DNA of 57,135 nt, from contig JAODME010000026.1 in assembly GCA_025465095.1 (NCBI GenBank), positions 1 to 57,135 of the forward strand. Direction: 5' to 3'. The position numbers and the translations under genes were made by a program. Below, piece by piece: positions 1-11,239 of this stretch. The stretch comes from Microbacteriaceae bacterium. Its GTDB lineage: Bacteria > Actinomycetota > Actinomycetes > Actinomycetales > Microbacteriaceae. Positions within the stretch are counted from its first letter, which is position 1. Each line of letters begins with the position of its first letter. Below the pieces are notes generated by a model, which saw only the letters and a list, made by a program, of their open reading frames with translations, had not been told where the DNA came from and ran no database searches.

Positions 1-2708
<2,708 letters not shown>

Positions 2709-2722
2709 AACCTCGGTGCCCC

Positions 2723-2751
2723 CTGCGGAGCCGCGTGTGCGCGCTCCGCAG
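2723..2751 (+). terminator. Hairpin after aconitase gene
   Basis: A 9-bp perfect stem (CTGCGGAGC at 2723-2731, GCTCCGCAG at 2743-2751) with an 11-nt loop sits 15 nt after the aconitase stop. No U tract follows, so it may be a weak or Rho-assisted terminator or an RNA 3' end stabiliser. Confidence 0.5.
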
Positions 2752-2773
2752 GAGCGCCTAGGGGTCACTGGTT

Positions 2774-2779
2774 TAGGCT
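2774..2779 (+). promoter_or_regulatory. Candidate -10 box for dxs (leaderless)
   Basis: TAGGCT lies 7 nt before the dxs ATG, placing the expected transcription start at or next to the A of the ATG. No Shine-Dalgarno sequence precedes the ATG, which fits a leaderless transcript. No convincing -35 box is visible. Confidence 0.4.
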
Positions 2780-2786
2780 GACTGAC

Positions 2787-4739
2787 ATGAGCGTTTTGGC
2801 GAGCATCCATGGTCCGGAGGACCTCAAGAGACTCTCTGCCGAACAGCATGTGGAACTCGCCGCCGAGATCAGAGGGTTCCTCGTGGCCGAGGTGTCGAAG
2901 ACGGGCGGACACCTCGGCCCGAACCTGGGCGTCGTTGAACTCACGATGGCAATCCACACGGTGTTCGATTCACCGAGGGACGCGATCGTCTTCGACACCG
3001 GCCACCAGAGCTACGTTCACAAGCTTCTGACCGGACGCCAGGACTTCTCCCGGCTGCGACAAAAGGGCGGCCTCGCCGGGTATCCGCAGCGATCGGAGTC
3101 GGTGCACGACGTCGTGGAGAGTTCGCACGCCTCCAGCTCCCTGTCTTGGGCGGACGGCATCTCGCGATCCTTCACCATGACCGGACAGGACGACCGGCAC
3201 GTGGTCGCCGTGGTCGGTGACGGCGCCCTCACCGGTGGAATGACCTGGGAGGCGCTCAACAACATCAGTGACGACAACAAGCGCAAGCTCGTCATCGTCG
3301 TCAACGACAACGGCCGCTCCTACGCTCCGACGATCGGGGGGATGGCGCGATTCCTTAACACCGTGCGCACCCGCCGCTCCTACCGAAATCTCTACCTGTC
3401 CTCTCGGGCACTCTTCGACCACTTTGGTCGGCCGGGCCAGGCGATCTATCGAGGTGTGCGGGGCGGTCTGCATGGCTTCCTCGCCCGGTTCAGCAATAAC
3501 GAGGCGCTCTACTCCAACCTGGACATCAAGTACATCGGTCCGGTGCACGGCCACGACTTCGCCGCGATGCGGGAGGCACTGCAGCAGGCGAAGAGCTATG
3601 GCGCGCCGGTGATCGTGCATGCCATCACGCAGAAGGGCCGCGGCTTCGAGCCGGCCGTCCTTGACGCCGCGGACCAGTTCCACGCGGTTGGGCAGATCGA
3701 CCCTGAGACGGGCGACCCTGTCGGGGTGCCCGGCATGCCTTCCTGGACCTCCGTGTTCTCGGATGAGATCGTGAAGCTCGCCGACAAGGACGACAAGATC
3801 GTCGGCATCACCGCGGCGATGCTCCGACCCACGGGGCTGCACAAGTTCGCCGAGAAGTATCCCGACCGGGTGCTCGACGTCGGCATCGCCGAGCAGCACG
3901 CCGTCACCTCCGCGGCGGGGATGGCCTTCGGAGGCCTTCATCCGGTGGTCGCCCTCTACGCCACCTTCATCAACCGCGCATTCGACCAGGTGCTGATGGA
4001 TGTTGCGCTGCACAAGGCCGGCGTCACGTTCGTGCTCGACCGGGCGGGGGTTACCGGACCCGACGGCCCCAGCCATCACGGAATGTGGGACCTCGCGATC
4101 CTGCAGGTCGTTCCGAACATCCGGTTGAGCGCCCCGCGTGACGCCACTCGGTTGCGCGAGGAGCTGGGTGAAGCCGTTGCCGTCACGGACGCACCGACAG
4201 TCGTGCGCTTCTCGAAGGGCACCGTCGGGACCGAGTTCGACGCGATACGCCGCCTCGAGGACGGCGTCGACGTTCTGCGGGACGCCGAACACAAGGATGT
4301 GCTGATCATCACGGTCGGTCCGATGGCGGAGTTGGGGCTGCAGGTCGCGGAGCGGCTTGCCGACCAAGGCATCGGGGCGACCGTGATCGACCCACGCTGG
4401 GTCGTTCCGGTTCCGAAGAGCGTCATCTCGCTCGCGGCGGAGCACCGGATCGTGATCTCGATCGAAGACGGAATCCGTGTCGGTGGTATCGGCACCCGGA
4501 TCCGTCAGGATCTGCGGGCGGCGGGCGTCGACACCGCCGTCACCGAGCTGGGACTGCCCGACGAGTTCCTCGAGCATGGTTCGCGCGCCGAGATCCTCGA
4601 ACAAGTCGGGCTCACGCCTCAGCGCATCGCACGGGATCTGGTGGCCCAGGTGCTGGGCAGCAGGATCCCGGTGGCGAGGCCACTGCCGGAGGACGCCGCG
4701 GAGTCGCGCGCACTCGGAAGCTCCCGGTCTGGCGACTGA
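2787..4739 (+). CDS. dxs: 1-deoxy-D-xylulose-5-phosphate synthase
   Basis: Condenses pyruvate and glyceraldehyde 3-phosphate to DXP, the first step of the MEP isoprenoid pathway and a source for thiamine and pyridoxal precursors. At 650 residues it has the usual length. The thiamine diphosphate/Mg2+ motif is seen at residues 144-173 (GDGALTGG...N), followed by the transketolase pyrimidine-binding domain (IAEQHAVTSAAGMA) and the C-terminal transketolase domain. The ATG at 2787 has no Shine-Dalgarno but lies 7 nt after a TAGGCT box, so translation is probably leaderless. The gene ends 19 bp before the end of the convergent fadB gene. Because PLP is made here by pdxS/pdxT, the DXP would not be needed for vitamin B6. 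Confidence 0.97.
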   Translation: MSVLASIHGPEDLKRLSAEQHVELAAEIRGFLVAEVSKTGGHLGPNLGVVELTMAIHTVFDSPRDAIVFDTGHQSYVHKLLTGRQDFSRLRQKGGLAGYPQRSESVHDVVESSHASSSLSWADGISRSFTMTGQDDRHVVAVVGDGALTGGMTWEALNNISDDNKRKLVIVVNDNGRSYAPTIGGMARFLNTVRTRRSYRNLYLSSRALFDHFGRPGQAIYRGVRGGLHGFLARFSNNEALYSNLDIKYIGPVHGHDFAAMREALQQAKSYGAPVIVHAITQKGRGFEPAVLDAADQFHAVGQIDPETGDPVGVPGMPSWTSVFSDEIVKLADKDDKIVGITAAMLRPTGLHKFAEKYPDRVLDVGIAEQHAVTSAAGMAFGGLHPVVALYATFINRAFDQVLMDVALHKAGVTFVLDRAGVTGPDGPSHHGMWDLAILQVVPNIRLSAPRDATRLREELGEAVAVTDAPTVVRFSKGTVGTEFDAIRRLEDGVDVLRDAEHKDVLIITVGPMAELGLQVAERLADQGIGATVIDPRWVVPVPKSVISLAAEHRIVISIEDGIRVGGIGTRIRQDLRAAGVDTAVTELGLPDEFLEHGSRAEILEQVGLTPQRIARDLVAQVLGSRIPVARPLPEDAAESRALGSSRSGD

Positions 4740-4758
4740 GCTTCTTGCGCGGGGCTCC

Positions 4759-6918
4759 CTAGTCCACCCCGCGAATCGGCGGCGCGTGAAACGTGGCTCC
4801 GAATACCCGTTCGGAGGCGCCCACCCTGTCGAGGTAGGGTGTCAGCCCACCCATTTGGAACGGCCAGCCGGCGCCGAGGATGAGGCACAGGTCGATGTCC
4901 TCCGGCGCCGTGACGACGCCATCCTCGAGCATGCGGTGGACCTCGTCGGCGAGACCATCCTCCACGCGGCGCAAGATCTGTTCGCCAGTCATGGGATGCG
5001 CCTCTCCCTCTCCCATCGATCTCAGGACGATCGCGACGGCCTTCCTGTCGAAACCCTTGACCTTGCCCTGGGAGTCCCGGTCGAGGATCCGGCCGTGCTC
5101 GGCGAGTGCGTGCAGGTTGCTGCTCGGGAAGAACCGCTCGGGGAACGCCCCGTGATGGGTGTCGAGCACGTGCGCGCCGACCTTCAAGCCGACGAGCTCG
5201 AGCAGCTCGAACGGCGTCATCGGCATCCCGAACGGCTCGAGGGCGGCATTGACGACCTCGAACGGCGTCCCGGTGTCCACGGCGTGCATCGCCTCGCCCA
5301 GCAGTTTCGCCAGAATCCGGTTCACGACGAAGCCAGGCGTGTCCGCGGTGATGACAGCGTTCTTATACAGCTTCGCTGCGGTGACCATCGCGGTGCTGAG
5401 CGTCGCGTTATCCGTCGTCGGCGCCTTCACGACCTCGATCAGCGGCATCACAGCGACGGGATTGAAGAAGTGGAACCCGACCACGCGCTCCGGGTACTTC
5501 AGCTTCGCACCGACCTGCTCGACGGAGAGTGACGACGTGTTGGTTGCCAGCACCGCGGTGTCGGAGACATGCTTTTCGATCTCCGCGAGTACGTCCTGTT
5601 TGACGCTGAGCTCCTCGAACACCGCCTCGATCACCCAGTCGGCGTCGGCGAAGTCCGACTTGTCCGTCGTGCCTGTGACGAGCGCCTTGAGCCGGTTGGA
5701 TTCGTCCTGGTCGATCCGGCCCTTGCCCCGCAGCACGTCGATCTCCCCGTGGATGTAGGCGATGCCTTTGTCCACGCGGGCCTGGTCGAGGTCGGTGATC
5801 AGCACGGGCACTTTGAGCCGGCGTACGAAGAGCAGCGCGAACTGGGTGGCCATGAGGCCTGCCCCGATGACGCCGACCTTGGTCACGGGCTTCGCGATCG
5901 CCCTTTCCGGGGCGCCCGCAGGGTTTTTGGCCCGCTTTTGCACGAGGTTGAAGGCGTAGATGCTGGCGTGGAACTGGTCGCCGGCAATGAGTTCGGCGAG
6001 CGCTTCGTCTTCCGCCGCGAACCCGGCCTTCTTGTCCGTGTTCTTCGCCGCCTTGATGAGCTCGAGCGCCTTGTACGGCGCCTTCGCGACCGTTCCGATG
6101 CGGTTCTCGAGCATCTTCCTGGCAACGCCGACCGCAGCATCCCACTTCACAGCCCGCTCAATCCTGCCCGGCTCGTTCGGGCGCTTCACCGTGATGGTCC
6201 CCGCGATCACGCCGTCCGCCCAGCGGAGGGAATCCTCGAGGAAGTTCGCCGAGTCGAAGATCGCATCGGCGATGCCGAGGTCGAAGGCTTCCTGTCCCTT
6301 GAGCGTGCGGTTGTTCTTGAGCGGGTTCTCGATGATGACCTTGAGGGCGTTCTCGATTCCGATCAGGTTCGGCAGGATCCAGGCGCCGCCCCACCCGGGG
6401 ATGAGTCCGAGGAAGACTTCGGGGAGGGCGACGGCCGGCACCGCGCGATCGATCGTTCGGTAGCTGGCGTTCAGCGCAATCTCGAGGCCGCCGCCGAGCG
6501 CGAGCCCGTTGATGAACACGAACGACGGCACGCCGAGGGTGCCCAGCAAGCCGAAGGTGGCATGCCCGATCTGCGCCATCTGCTTGCCGATCGCCCTGCT
6601 CGGGATTTCGCTGACCTTGCTGAGGTCTGCCCCCGCGGCGAGGATGAACGGCTTGCCCGTGATGGCGACACCGTGGATCTCTCCACCCGCCGCGCGCGCC
6701 GTCAGCCGTTCGAGCACCTCCCTGAGCTCGAAGAAGGTGGCAGGGCCGAGCGTGTTCGGTCTGGTGTGGTCACGATCGTTGTCGAGAGTGATGAGGGCGA
6801 TTCTCCGCCCGCCCGCCAGCGCAACGTCACGCACGTAGGAGTGCGTGACGACCTCGTCGGCTGCCAGGGCCGCGAGCCCACCGAATCGGCTTCCTGCGGC
6901 TTGCTGTGTCGTCGTCAT
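4759..6918 (-). CDS. fadB: 3-hydroxyacyl-CoA dehydrogenase / enoyl-CoA hydratase fusion (FadB-like)
   Basis: Bifunctional fatty-acid beta-oxidation protein of 719 residues that hydrates trans-2-enoyl-CoA and then oxidises 3-hydroxyacyl-CoA with NAD. The crotonase domain occupies roughly residues 30-330, with the oxyanion-hole segment AAGAD and glutamates near 146 (GGGLEIAL) and 167 (ALPEVFLG). A Rossmann domain starts at about residue 347 (GVIGAGLM) and is followed by the dehydrogenase motif GFHFFNPV. The ATG directly abuts the stop codon of the upstream thiolase gene, and the ribosome-binding site (AGAGGAAG) lies inside the end of that gene, so fadA and fadB are co-translated as the two subunits of a trifunctional complex. 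It converges on dxs. Confidence 0.96.
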   Translation of the reverse strand: MTTTQQAAGSRFGGLAALAADEVVTHSYVRDVALAGGRRIALITLDNDRDHTRPNTLGPATFFELREVLERLTARAAGGEIHGVAITGKPFILAAGADLSKVSEIPSRAIGKQMAQIGHATFGLLGTLGVPSFVFINGLALGGGLEIALNASYRTIDRAVPAVALPEVFLGLIPGWGGAWILPNLIGIENALKVIIENPLKNNRTLKGQEAFDLGIADAIFDSANFLEDSLRWADGVIAGTITVKRPNEPGRIERAVKWDAAVGVARKMLENRIGTVAKAPYKALELIKAAKNTDKKAGFAAEDEALAELIAGDQFHASIYAFNLVQKRAKNPAGAPERAIAKPVTKVGVIGAGLMATQFALLFVRRLKVPVLITDLDQARVDKGIAYIHGEIDVLRGKGRIDQDESNRLKALVTGTTDKSDFADADWVIEAVFEELSVKQDVLAEIEKHVSDTAVLATNTSSLSVEQVGAKLKYPERVVGFHFFNPVAVMPLIEVVKAPTTDNATLSTAMVTAAKLYKNAVITADTPGFVVNRILAKLLGEAMHAVDTGTPFEVVNAALEPFGMPMTPFELLELVGLKVGAHVLDTHHGAFPERFFPSSNLHALAEHGRILDRDSQGKVKGFDRKAVAIVLRSMGEGEAHPMTGEQILRRVEDGLADEVHRMLEDGVVTAPEDIDLCLILGAGWPFQMGGLTPYLDRVGASERVFGATFHAPPIRGVD

Positions 6919-8121
6919 CTACTTCTTCCTCTTTCCGGTGAAGTGCGGGTTCTCCCAGATCACAGATCCGCCCTGGCCGAGCCCGATGCACATGGCGGTG
7001 AGGCCGTATCGCACCTCCGGGTGTTCCTCGAATTGGCGAGCGAGCTGGATCATCAGGCGGACGCCGGATGATGCCAGCGGATGACCGACGGCGATGGCGC
7101 CGCCCCAGATGTTCACTCGGGGGTCCTCGTCGTCGATGCCGAAGTGGTCCAGGAGCGACAGCACCTGGATGGCGAAGGCCTCGTTCAACTCGAACAGCCC
7201 GATGTCCCCGATGCTCAGACCCGCTTTCCGCAGCGCCTTCTCGGTGGAGGGGACCGGTCCGATGCCCATGATCTCCGGTTCCACTCCGGCGAATGCGAAG
7301 CTCACGAGCCGCATTTTCGTGCTCAGCCCGAACTCCTTCGCGGCGTCCGCGCTCGCGAGCAGGCTCGCTGTCGCTCCGTCGTTGAGGCCGGACGAGTTGC
7401 CGGCGGTCACCCTGCCGTGCGGACGGAACGGCGTGCGCAGACCCGCGAGCCCCTCCATCGTGGTTTCCGGGCGCGGCGCCTCGTCGGCGGTCGCGAGCCC
7501 CCAGCCGGTCGCACTGCGGGTCGCCACCGGGATCAGATCGGGCTGGATCTTGCCGTTTTTGTACGCCTCGGCGGTCTTGCGCTGGCTGCCGAGCGCGAAC
7601 CGGTCGGCTCGCTCCTTGGTGAGGTGTGGGAAGCGGTCGTGGATGCGCTCCGCCGTGTTGCCCATGTTGAGCGCTTCAGCGCTGACAAGTTTCTCGGCGA
7701 GAAAACGCGGGTTGGGATCGACACCGAAGCCCATCGGATGCCGCCCCATATGCTCGACGCCGCCGGCGATGGCCAGGTCGTAGGCGCCGAACGCGATCGC
7801 ACCGGCCGTCGTGGTCACCGAGGTCATCGCTCCGGCACACATGCGGTCGATGGCATATCCCGGGACGGACTGGGGGAGTCCGGCGAGGAGGGCGGCGGTG
7901 CGGCCGAGCGTCAGGCCCTGGTCGCCGGTCTGGGTGGTCGCGGCGATGGCGACGTCGTCGATCCGATCCTTCGGCACGCCCGGGTTGCGCTCGAGCAGCC
8001 CGATGATGGCCTTGACGACGAGGTCGTCGGCGCGGGTCTGCCAGTACATCCCCTTCTCGCCGGCCCTGCCGAACGGGGTGCGCACCCCATCGACGAATAC
8101 GACTTCAGCTCTCTCGGCCAC
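6919..8121 (-). CDS. fadA: Acetyl-CoA C-acyltransferase (thiolase)
   Basis: Cleaves 3-ketoacyl-CoA to acetyl-CoA and a shortened acyl-CoA, the last step of beta-oxidation. About 400 residues, the normal thiolase length. The nucleophilic cysteine is C95 (IDRMCAGAMTS). The GHPLASSG histidine motif and the second catalytic cysteine near the C-terminus (CIGLGQGG) are both present. A GTG at 8133 opens the frame four codons earlier, but that codon overlaps GGGAGG; the GTG at 8121 lies 5 nt downstream of this Shine-Dalgarno and gives an N-terminus (MAERAEVVFVDG) typical of the family. It is followed without any gap by fadB and preceded by rnd 74 bp upstream on the same strand. Confidence 0.96.
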   Translation of the reverse strand: MAERAEVVFVDGVRTPFGRAGEKGMYWQTRADDLVVKAIIGLLERNPGVPKDRIDDVAIAATTQTGDQGLTLGRTAALLAGLPQSVPGYAIDRMCAGAMTSVTTTAGAIAFGAYDLAIAGGVEHMGRHPMGFGVDPNPRFLAEKLVSAEALNMGNTAERIHDRFPHLTKERADRFALGSQRKTAEAYKNGKIQPDLIPVATRSATGWGLATADEAPRPETTMEGLAGLRTPFRPHGRVTAGNSSGLNDGATASLLASADAAKEFGLSTKMRLVSFAFAGVEPEIMGIGPVPSTEKALRKAGLSIGDIGLFELNEAFAIQVLSLLDHFGIDDEDPRVNIWGGAIAVGHPLASSGVRLMIQLARQFEEHPEVRYGLTAMCIGLGQGGSVIWENPHFTGKRKK

Positions 8122-8195
8122 AATGCCTCCCACGTCTTGGCGAACGAATCGAGCCTAGGCCGGGCGAAAAGCGGACGAGAATTTGTTGCTTGTTC

Positions 8196-9440
8196 CTACG
8201 AGTCGCCGTCGCTTGCCATACCGACGGTTTGGTCAGCATCGACAAAGGCATTGAGGATCACCTGTGCGGTAGCGTCAATCTGCCACGGTCTCGCGTCGAG
8301 GTCCCGAAGGGCCTCCTGCAACGTTCCCAAGGTGAGGGGTTCGGGCGGGGTCCACGCCACGCGGCGGAGCGTGTCCGGGGTGAGGAGGTTCTCGACCGGC
8401 AGCGAGAGCAACTCTGCCACCTCGGCGAGCGCTGCGCGTGCGAGCTTCAGTCGACGATCGGCCGGAGGGTTGCGATCCGACCACACGCGAGGTGGCGGCA
8501 CCGCTTCGCCGGGAACCCGAACCGCCGGCAGATCGTCCGTCGCCATGCCCGTCTCGATCGCCGCCCACCATCTGGGCAGCTCCGAGCGGCTCGCCCGACC
8601 GACGAACTCGCGAAGGGCAGAGAGGTCCCGCTTGGTCTCTGGCAGCACCCGGGCCGCGGCGACAAGCGACGCATCCGGGATTATCCGGCCGGGTGCGGTG
8701 TCGATCTCTCTCGCGTAGGCGTCGCGGGCCTCCCATAATTCTCGAGCGACCGCGAGGTTTCGCGCTCCCCGCACCGTCGCCAGTCCGGTCATCCGTCGCC
8801 ACGCGTCGCTCTTGGGCGGCTTCGCCTCGCGTCCGAGCACGGAGGCGAACTCCTGCTCGGCGATTCCCGCCTTGCGCTGAGATTGGAGGAGGGCCGCCAT
8901 CGCGTCGCGGAGGTCGACGAGCAATTCGACGTCGAGCGCGGCGTAGACGAGCCATGACTGGGGAAGCGGCCTCGTCGACCAGTCGGCCGCTGAGTGCTCC
9001 TTCGCAAGGTGGACGCCGAGCAGCTCCTCGACGACGGTTCCGAGGCCCACGCGGGGCAGGTTCGCAAGGCGAGCGCCCAGTTCGGTGTCGAAGATGCGTG
9101 CCGGATCGAGACCGACCTCGCGCAGGCAGGCGAGATCCTGGCTTGCCGCGTGAAGCACCCATTCCTCGTCGCGGATTGCCTCATTGAGTTCCACCATCGA
9201 GCCGATAGACGGCGGGTCGAAAAGGTAGATGCCGGCGCCGCGACGGAAGACCTGGATGAGATAGGCGCGCTGGGAGTAGCGGAAACCGGATGCACGTTCC
9301 GCGTCGATGGCGATCGGTCCGTGCCCCGCCGCGATCGCCGCGACCGCGCTGAGGTAGTCCTCCCGCGACTCGATTACTCTCATCGTGGCGTGCAGCGCAC
9401 CCTCCATCTGGGGAGGCGCTGTCTCGGACGGATTACTCAC
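8196..9440 (-). CDS. rnd: Ribonuclease D / HRDC-domain 3'-5' exonuclease
   Basis: DEDD-family 3'-5' exoribonuclease, expected to trim stable RNA precursors. The protein has 414 residues. Exo I motif is IDAER (D46, E48), exo II lies around HAASQDLACL, and exo III contains YAALDVELL. An HRDC-like nucleic-acid-binding region follows in the middle (around 210-300), and the C-terminal third resembles the second HRDC repeat of longer RNase D proteins. Its start overlaps the end of the DUF3000 gene by 8 bp, a pairing I know as common in actinobacteria. It may be transcribed with fadA-fadB downstream. Confidence 0.92.
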   Translation of the reverse strand: MSNPSETAPPQMEGALHATMRVIESREDYLSAVAAIAAGHGPIAIDAERASGFRYSQRAYLIQVFRRGAGIYLFDPPSIGSMVELNEAIRDEEWVLHAASQDLACLREVGLDPARIFDTELGARLANLPRVGLGTVVEELLGVHLAKEHSAADWSTRPLPQSWLVYAALDVELLVDLRDAMAALLQSQRKAGIAEQEFASVLGREAKPPKSDAWRRMTGLATVRGARNLAVARELWEARDAYAREIDTAPGRIIPDASLVAAARVLPETKRDLSALREFVGRASRSELPRWWAAIETGMATDDLPAVRVPGEAVPPPRVWSDRNPPADRRLKLARAALAEVAELLSLPVENLLTPDTLRRVAWTPPEPLTLGTLQEALRDLDARPWQIDATAQVILNAFVDADQTVGMASDGDS

Positions 9441-10032
9441 GCCCTGCTCGTCGAGCCGACAGCAGCACGGTCACTCCTTCTCTGGTTGGCGGAAGCCCCG
9501 CCAACATGCACAATAACTCCCCCCAGCCTTCCACATGCGCGGCAACGTCGGAACTCAACGGAGTCCACGACGCTCGCAGCTCGATCTGGGCGCCGTCGCC
9601 CTGGTTCGCGAGGTCGCCGTAACCGGTGGAGAGGATCTTCGTCGCGGTTCCAGATATCGAGTGGTACCTCGCTCCCCGCGCGGCGAGGGCATCGATCAGC
9701 CAGGACCAGGTGACGTCGGCGAGGAAGGGATCCACTCCGATATCCGTCTCGAGGGGGGCCTGCACGAAACAGACGACGCGGAATTCTCCGCCCCACGCTT
9801 CCGGCCTCGCCGGATCGTGCAGCAAGACGAATCGCCCCGTGCCTTGATCGGAGTCGACCTCGTGGCGTGCGGGCCTCACATCGGCCGCGAGCGCCACCGA
9901 ATAGGGGGCGAGCTGACCCGGCACCCGGATGTCGCTGAGGGTGAGTTCGGGGCGCGGCACCGCGCGCGCGATCGATTGAAGCGCCGCGGCGAACGCGGGC
10001 GGAACCGAGGCTCCTTCGACGGTATCGGACAC
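9433..10032 (-). CDS. DUF3000 family protein
   Basis: A 199-residue protein matching the actinobacterial DUF3000 family, whose function is not established. No signal peptide, membrane segment or metal motif is evident. A conserved-looking core (WGGEFRVVCF and FLADVTWSWL) and the motif STGYGDLANQGDGA, rich in turns, are visible, and the C-terminus has a glycine-rich segment. It is the first gene of the leftward group DUF3000-rnd-fadA-fadB and overlaps rnd by 8 bp. Its start codon is only 22 bp from the start of the divergent hydrolase gene at 10055, so at least one promoter must overlap the neighbouring coding sequence. Confidence 0.85.
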   Translation of the reverse strand: MSDTVEGASVPPAFAAALQSIARAVPRPELTLSDIRVPGQLAPYSVALAADVRPARHEVDSDQGTGRFVLLHDPARPEAWGGEFRVVCFVQAPLETDIGVDPFLADVTWSWLIDALAARGARYHSISGTATKILSTGYGDLANQGDGAQIELRASWTPLSSDVAAHVEGWGELLCMLAGLPPTREGVTVLLSARRAGRE

Positions 10033-10042
10033 TTCTGAAGAC

Positions 10043-10048
10043 TAAAGT
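10043..10048 (+). promoter_or_regulatory. Candidate -10 box for hydrolase gene at 10055 (leaderless)
   Basis: TAAAGT ends 6 nt before the GTG at 10055 in the 22-bp gap between two divergent genes. The spacing predicts transcription starting at the GTG. There is no Shine-Dalgarno before that codon. Confidence 0.35.
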
Positions 10049-10054
10049 TTCCGT

Positions 10055-11239
10055 GTGGGGAATTCCGGAAGGCACGCCGTCCGCGGTGTGCGCTCGTGGC
10101 GTGCCGCAGCGGTCGCCGTACTCGGCTTCGCCGCGTTCGGAGCGGGTTTCGCCGCGCTGCTGACGGTGCGCGTCGCGCGGATCGTGGTGACTCCGCCCCC
10201 GGGCCTCCCTGACCAGACGCGGATCCTCGCCTTCGACGCGGCGGCCGGAACAGTGACCGTCGAGACGTCGGAGGACGCCCTGCTCCCCGGCCGTTACGGG
10301 CTCTGGTTCTCCTCGAACTCGGGGCACGCGCGGCTGGGTGAGATCGTCGCCAGGACGGAAGGCACCGTCACCCGAAGGGTGCTCGGGGTCGACTTCGGGG
10401 ACCTGGCCGGTGCGATGCGGGGCAGGTTCAGTTCCTGGTTCTTCCTGACCCCGCGCGATCTCGGTCACCCCATCGAGACGGTGATGGTGGAAACGACGCT
10501 CGGGGCTGCACCGGCGTGGGTAATCGAGAGCGCGGCCGAATCGACGAGCTGGGTCGTCCAGGTGCACGGGAGGACCGTGAAGAGATCGGAAACTCTGCGC
10601 GCGGTCGACGCGTTCCGGAATTCCGGCCGTAACGCCCTGCTGATCTCCTGGCGCAACGACGGCGACGCGCCGGCGAGCCCTGATGGCAGGTACGGGCTCG
10701 GCGCCACGGAATGGCGCGACGTGGAGGCTGGAATCCGCTTTGCCATGGGCAGGGGAGCCACGGATGTTGTCATCATGGGTTGGTCGATGGGCGGATCCAT
10801 CGCACTGCAGGCGGCGACGGAATCGTCGCTTCGCGACATCGTGAGCGGAATCGTGCTCGAGTCGCCCGTCGTCGCGTGGGGGCCGACCCTGCAGTTCCAG
10901 GCCAGGGCGATGTGCGTCCCGCGGCTCGTGCGCGTCGCCGCCCTGGCCCTCCTCGGCAGCAGGCGGCTCCACCGCATCACCGGCCAGGGCGCCCCGATCG
11001 ATTTTGCCCGGCTCGACTTCGTTCGCCGAAGCGGGGAGCTGTCGGTGCCGATCCTGCTCATGCACAGCGACGACGACGGCTACGTGCCATCGGCCGCTTC
11101 CCGAGCCCTCGCGGCGGCCCGACCAGACATCGTCACGTTCCACAGCTGGCAAGGCGCAAGGCACACCAGACTCTGGAACCATGACCCCGAGCGCTTCGAG
11201 GAGCAGATCGGCCAATGGCTGGCCCGGTTGCGGGAATGA
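10055..11239 (+). CDS. Membrane-anchored alpha/beta hydrolase
   Basis: A 394-residue hydrolase with one N-terminal membrane segment (about residues 17-39, Ala/Gly-rich) that would place the catalytic domain outside the cytoplasm. The nucleophile elbow is GWSMGG with S244, the acid is in HSDDDGYVP, and the base is in GARHTRLWN near the C-terminus, so the triad is complete. The substrate is not predictable; the family includes lipases, esterases and acyl peptidases. The GTG at 10055 lacks a Shine-Dalgarno but follows a TAAAGT box at leaderless distance; an in-frame GTG at 10088 is an alternative. The stop codon abuts that of the convergent aldehyde dehydrogenase gene within the palindrome TGATCA. 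Confidence 0.85.
   Translation: MGNSGRHAVRGVRSWRAAAVAVLGFAAFGAGFAALLTVRVARIVVTPPPGLPDQTRILAFDAAAGTVTVETSEDALLPGRYGLWFSSNSGHARLGEIVARTEGTVTRRVLGVDFGDLAGAMRGRFSSWFFLTPRDLGHPIETVMVETTLGAAPAWVIESAAESTSWVVQVHGRTVKRSETLRAVDAFRNSGRNALLISWRNDGDAPASPDGRYGLGATEWRDVEAGIRFAMGRGATDVVIMGWSMGGSIALQAATESSLRDIVSGIVLESPVVAWGPTLQFQARAMCVPRLVRVAALALLGSRRLHRITGQGAPIDFARLDFVRRSGELSVPILLMHSDDDGYVPSAASRALAAARPDIVTFHSWQGARHTRLWNHDPERFEEQIGQWLARLRE

Noticed and set aside
5569-8718. Long plus-strand open frames antisense to fadB, fadA and rnd
   Set aside because: Typical GC-rich shadow frames; the minus-strand proteins carry complete catalytic motifs.
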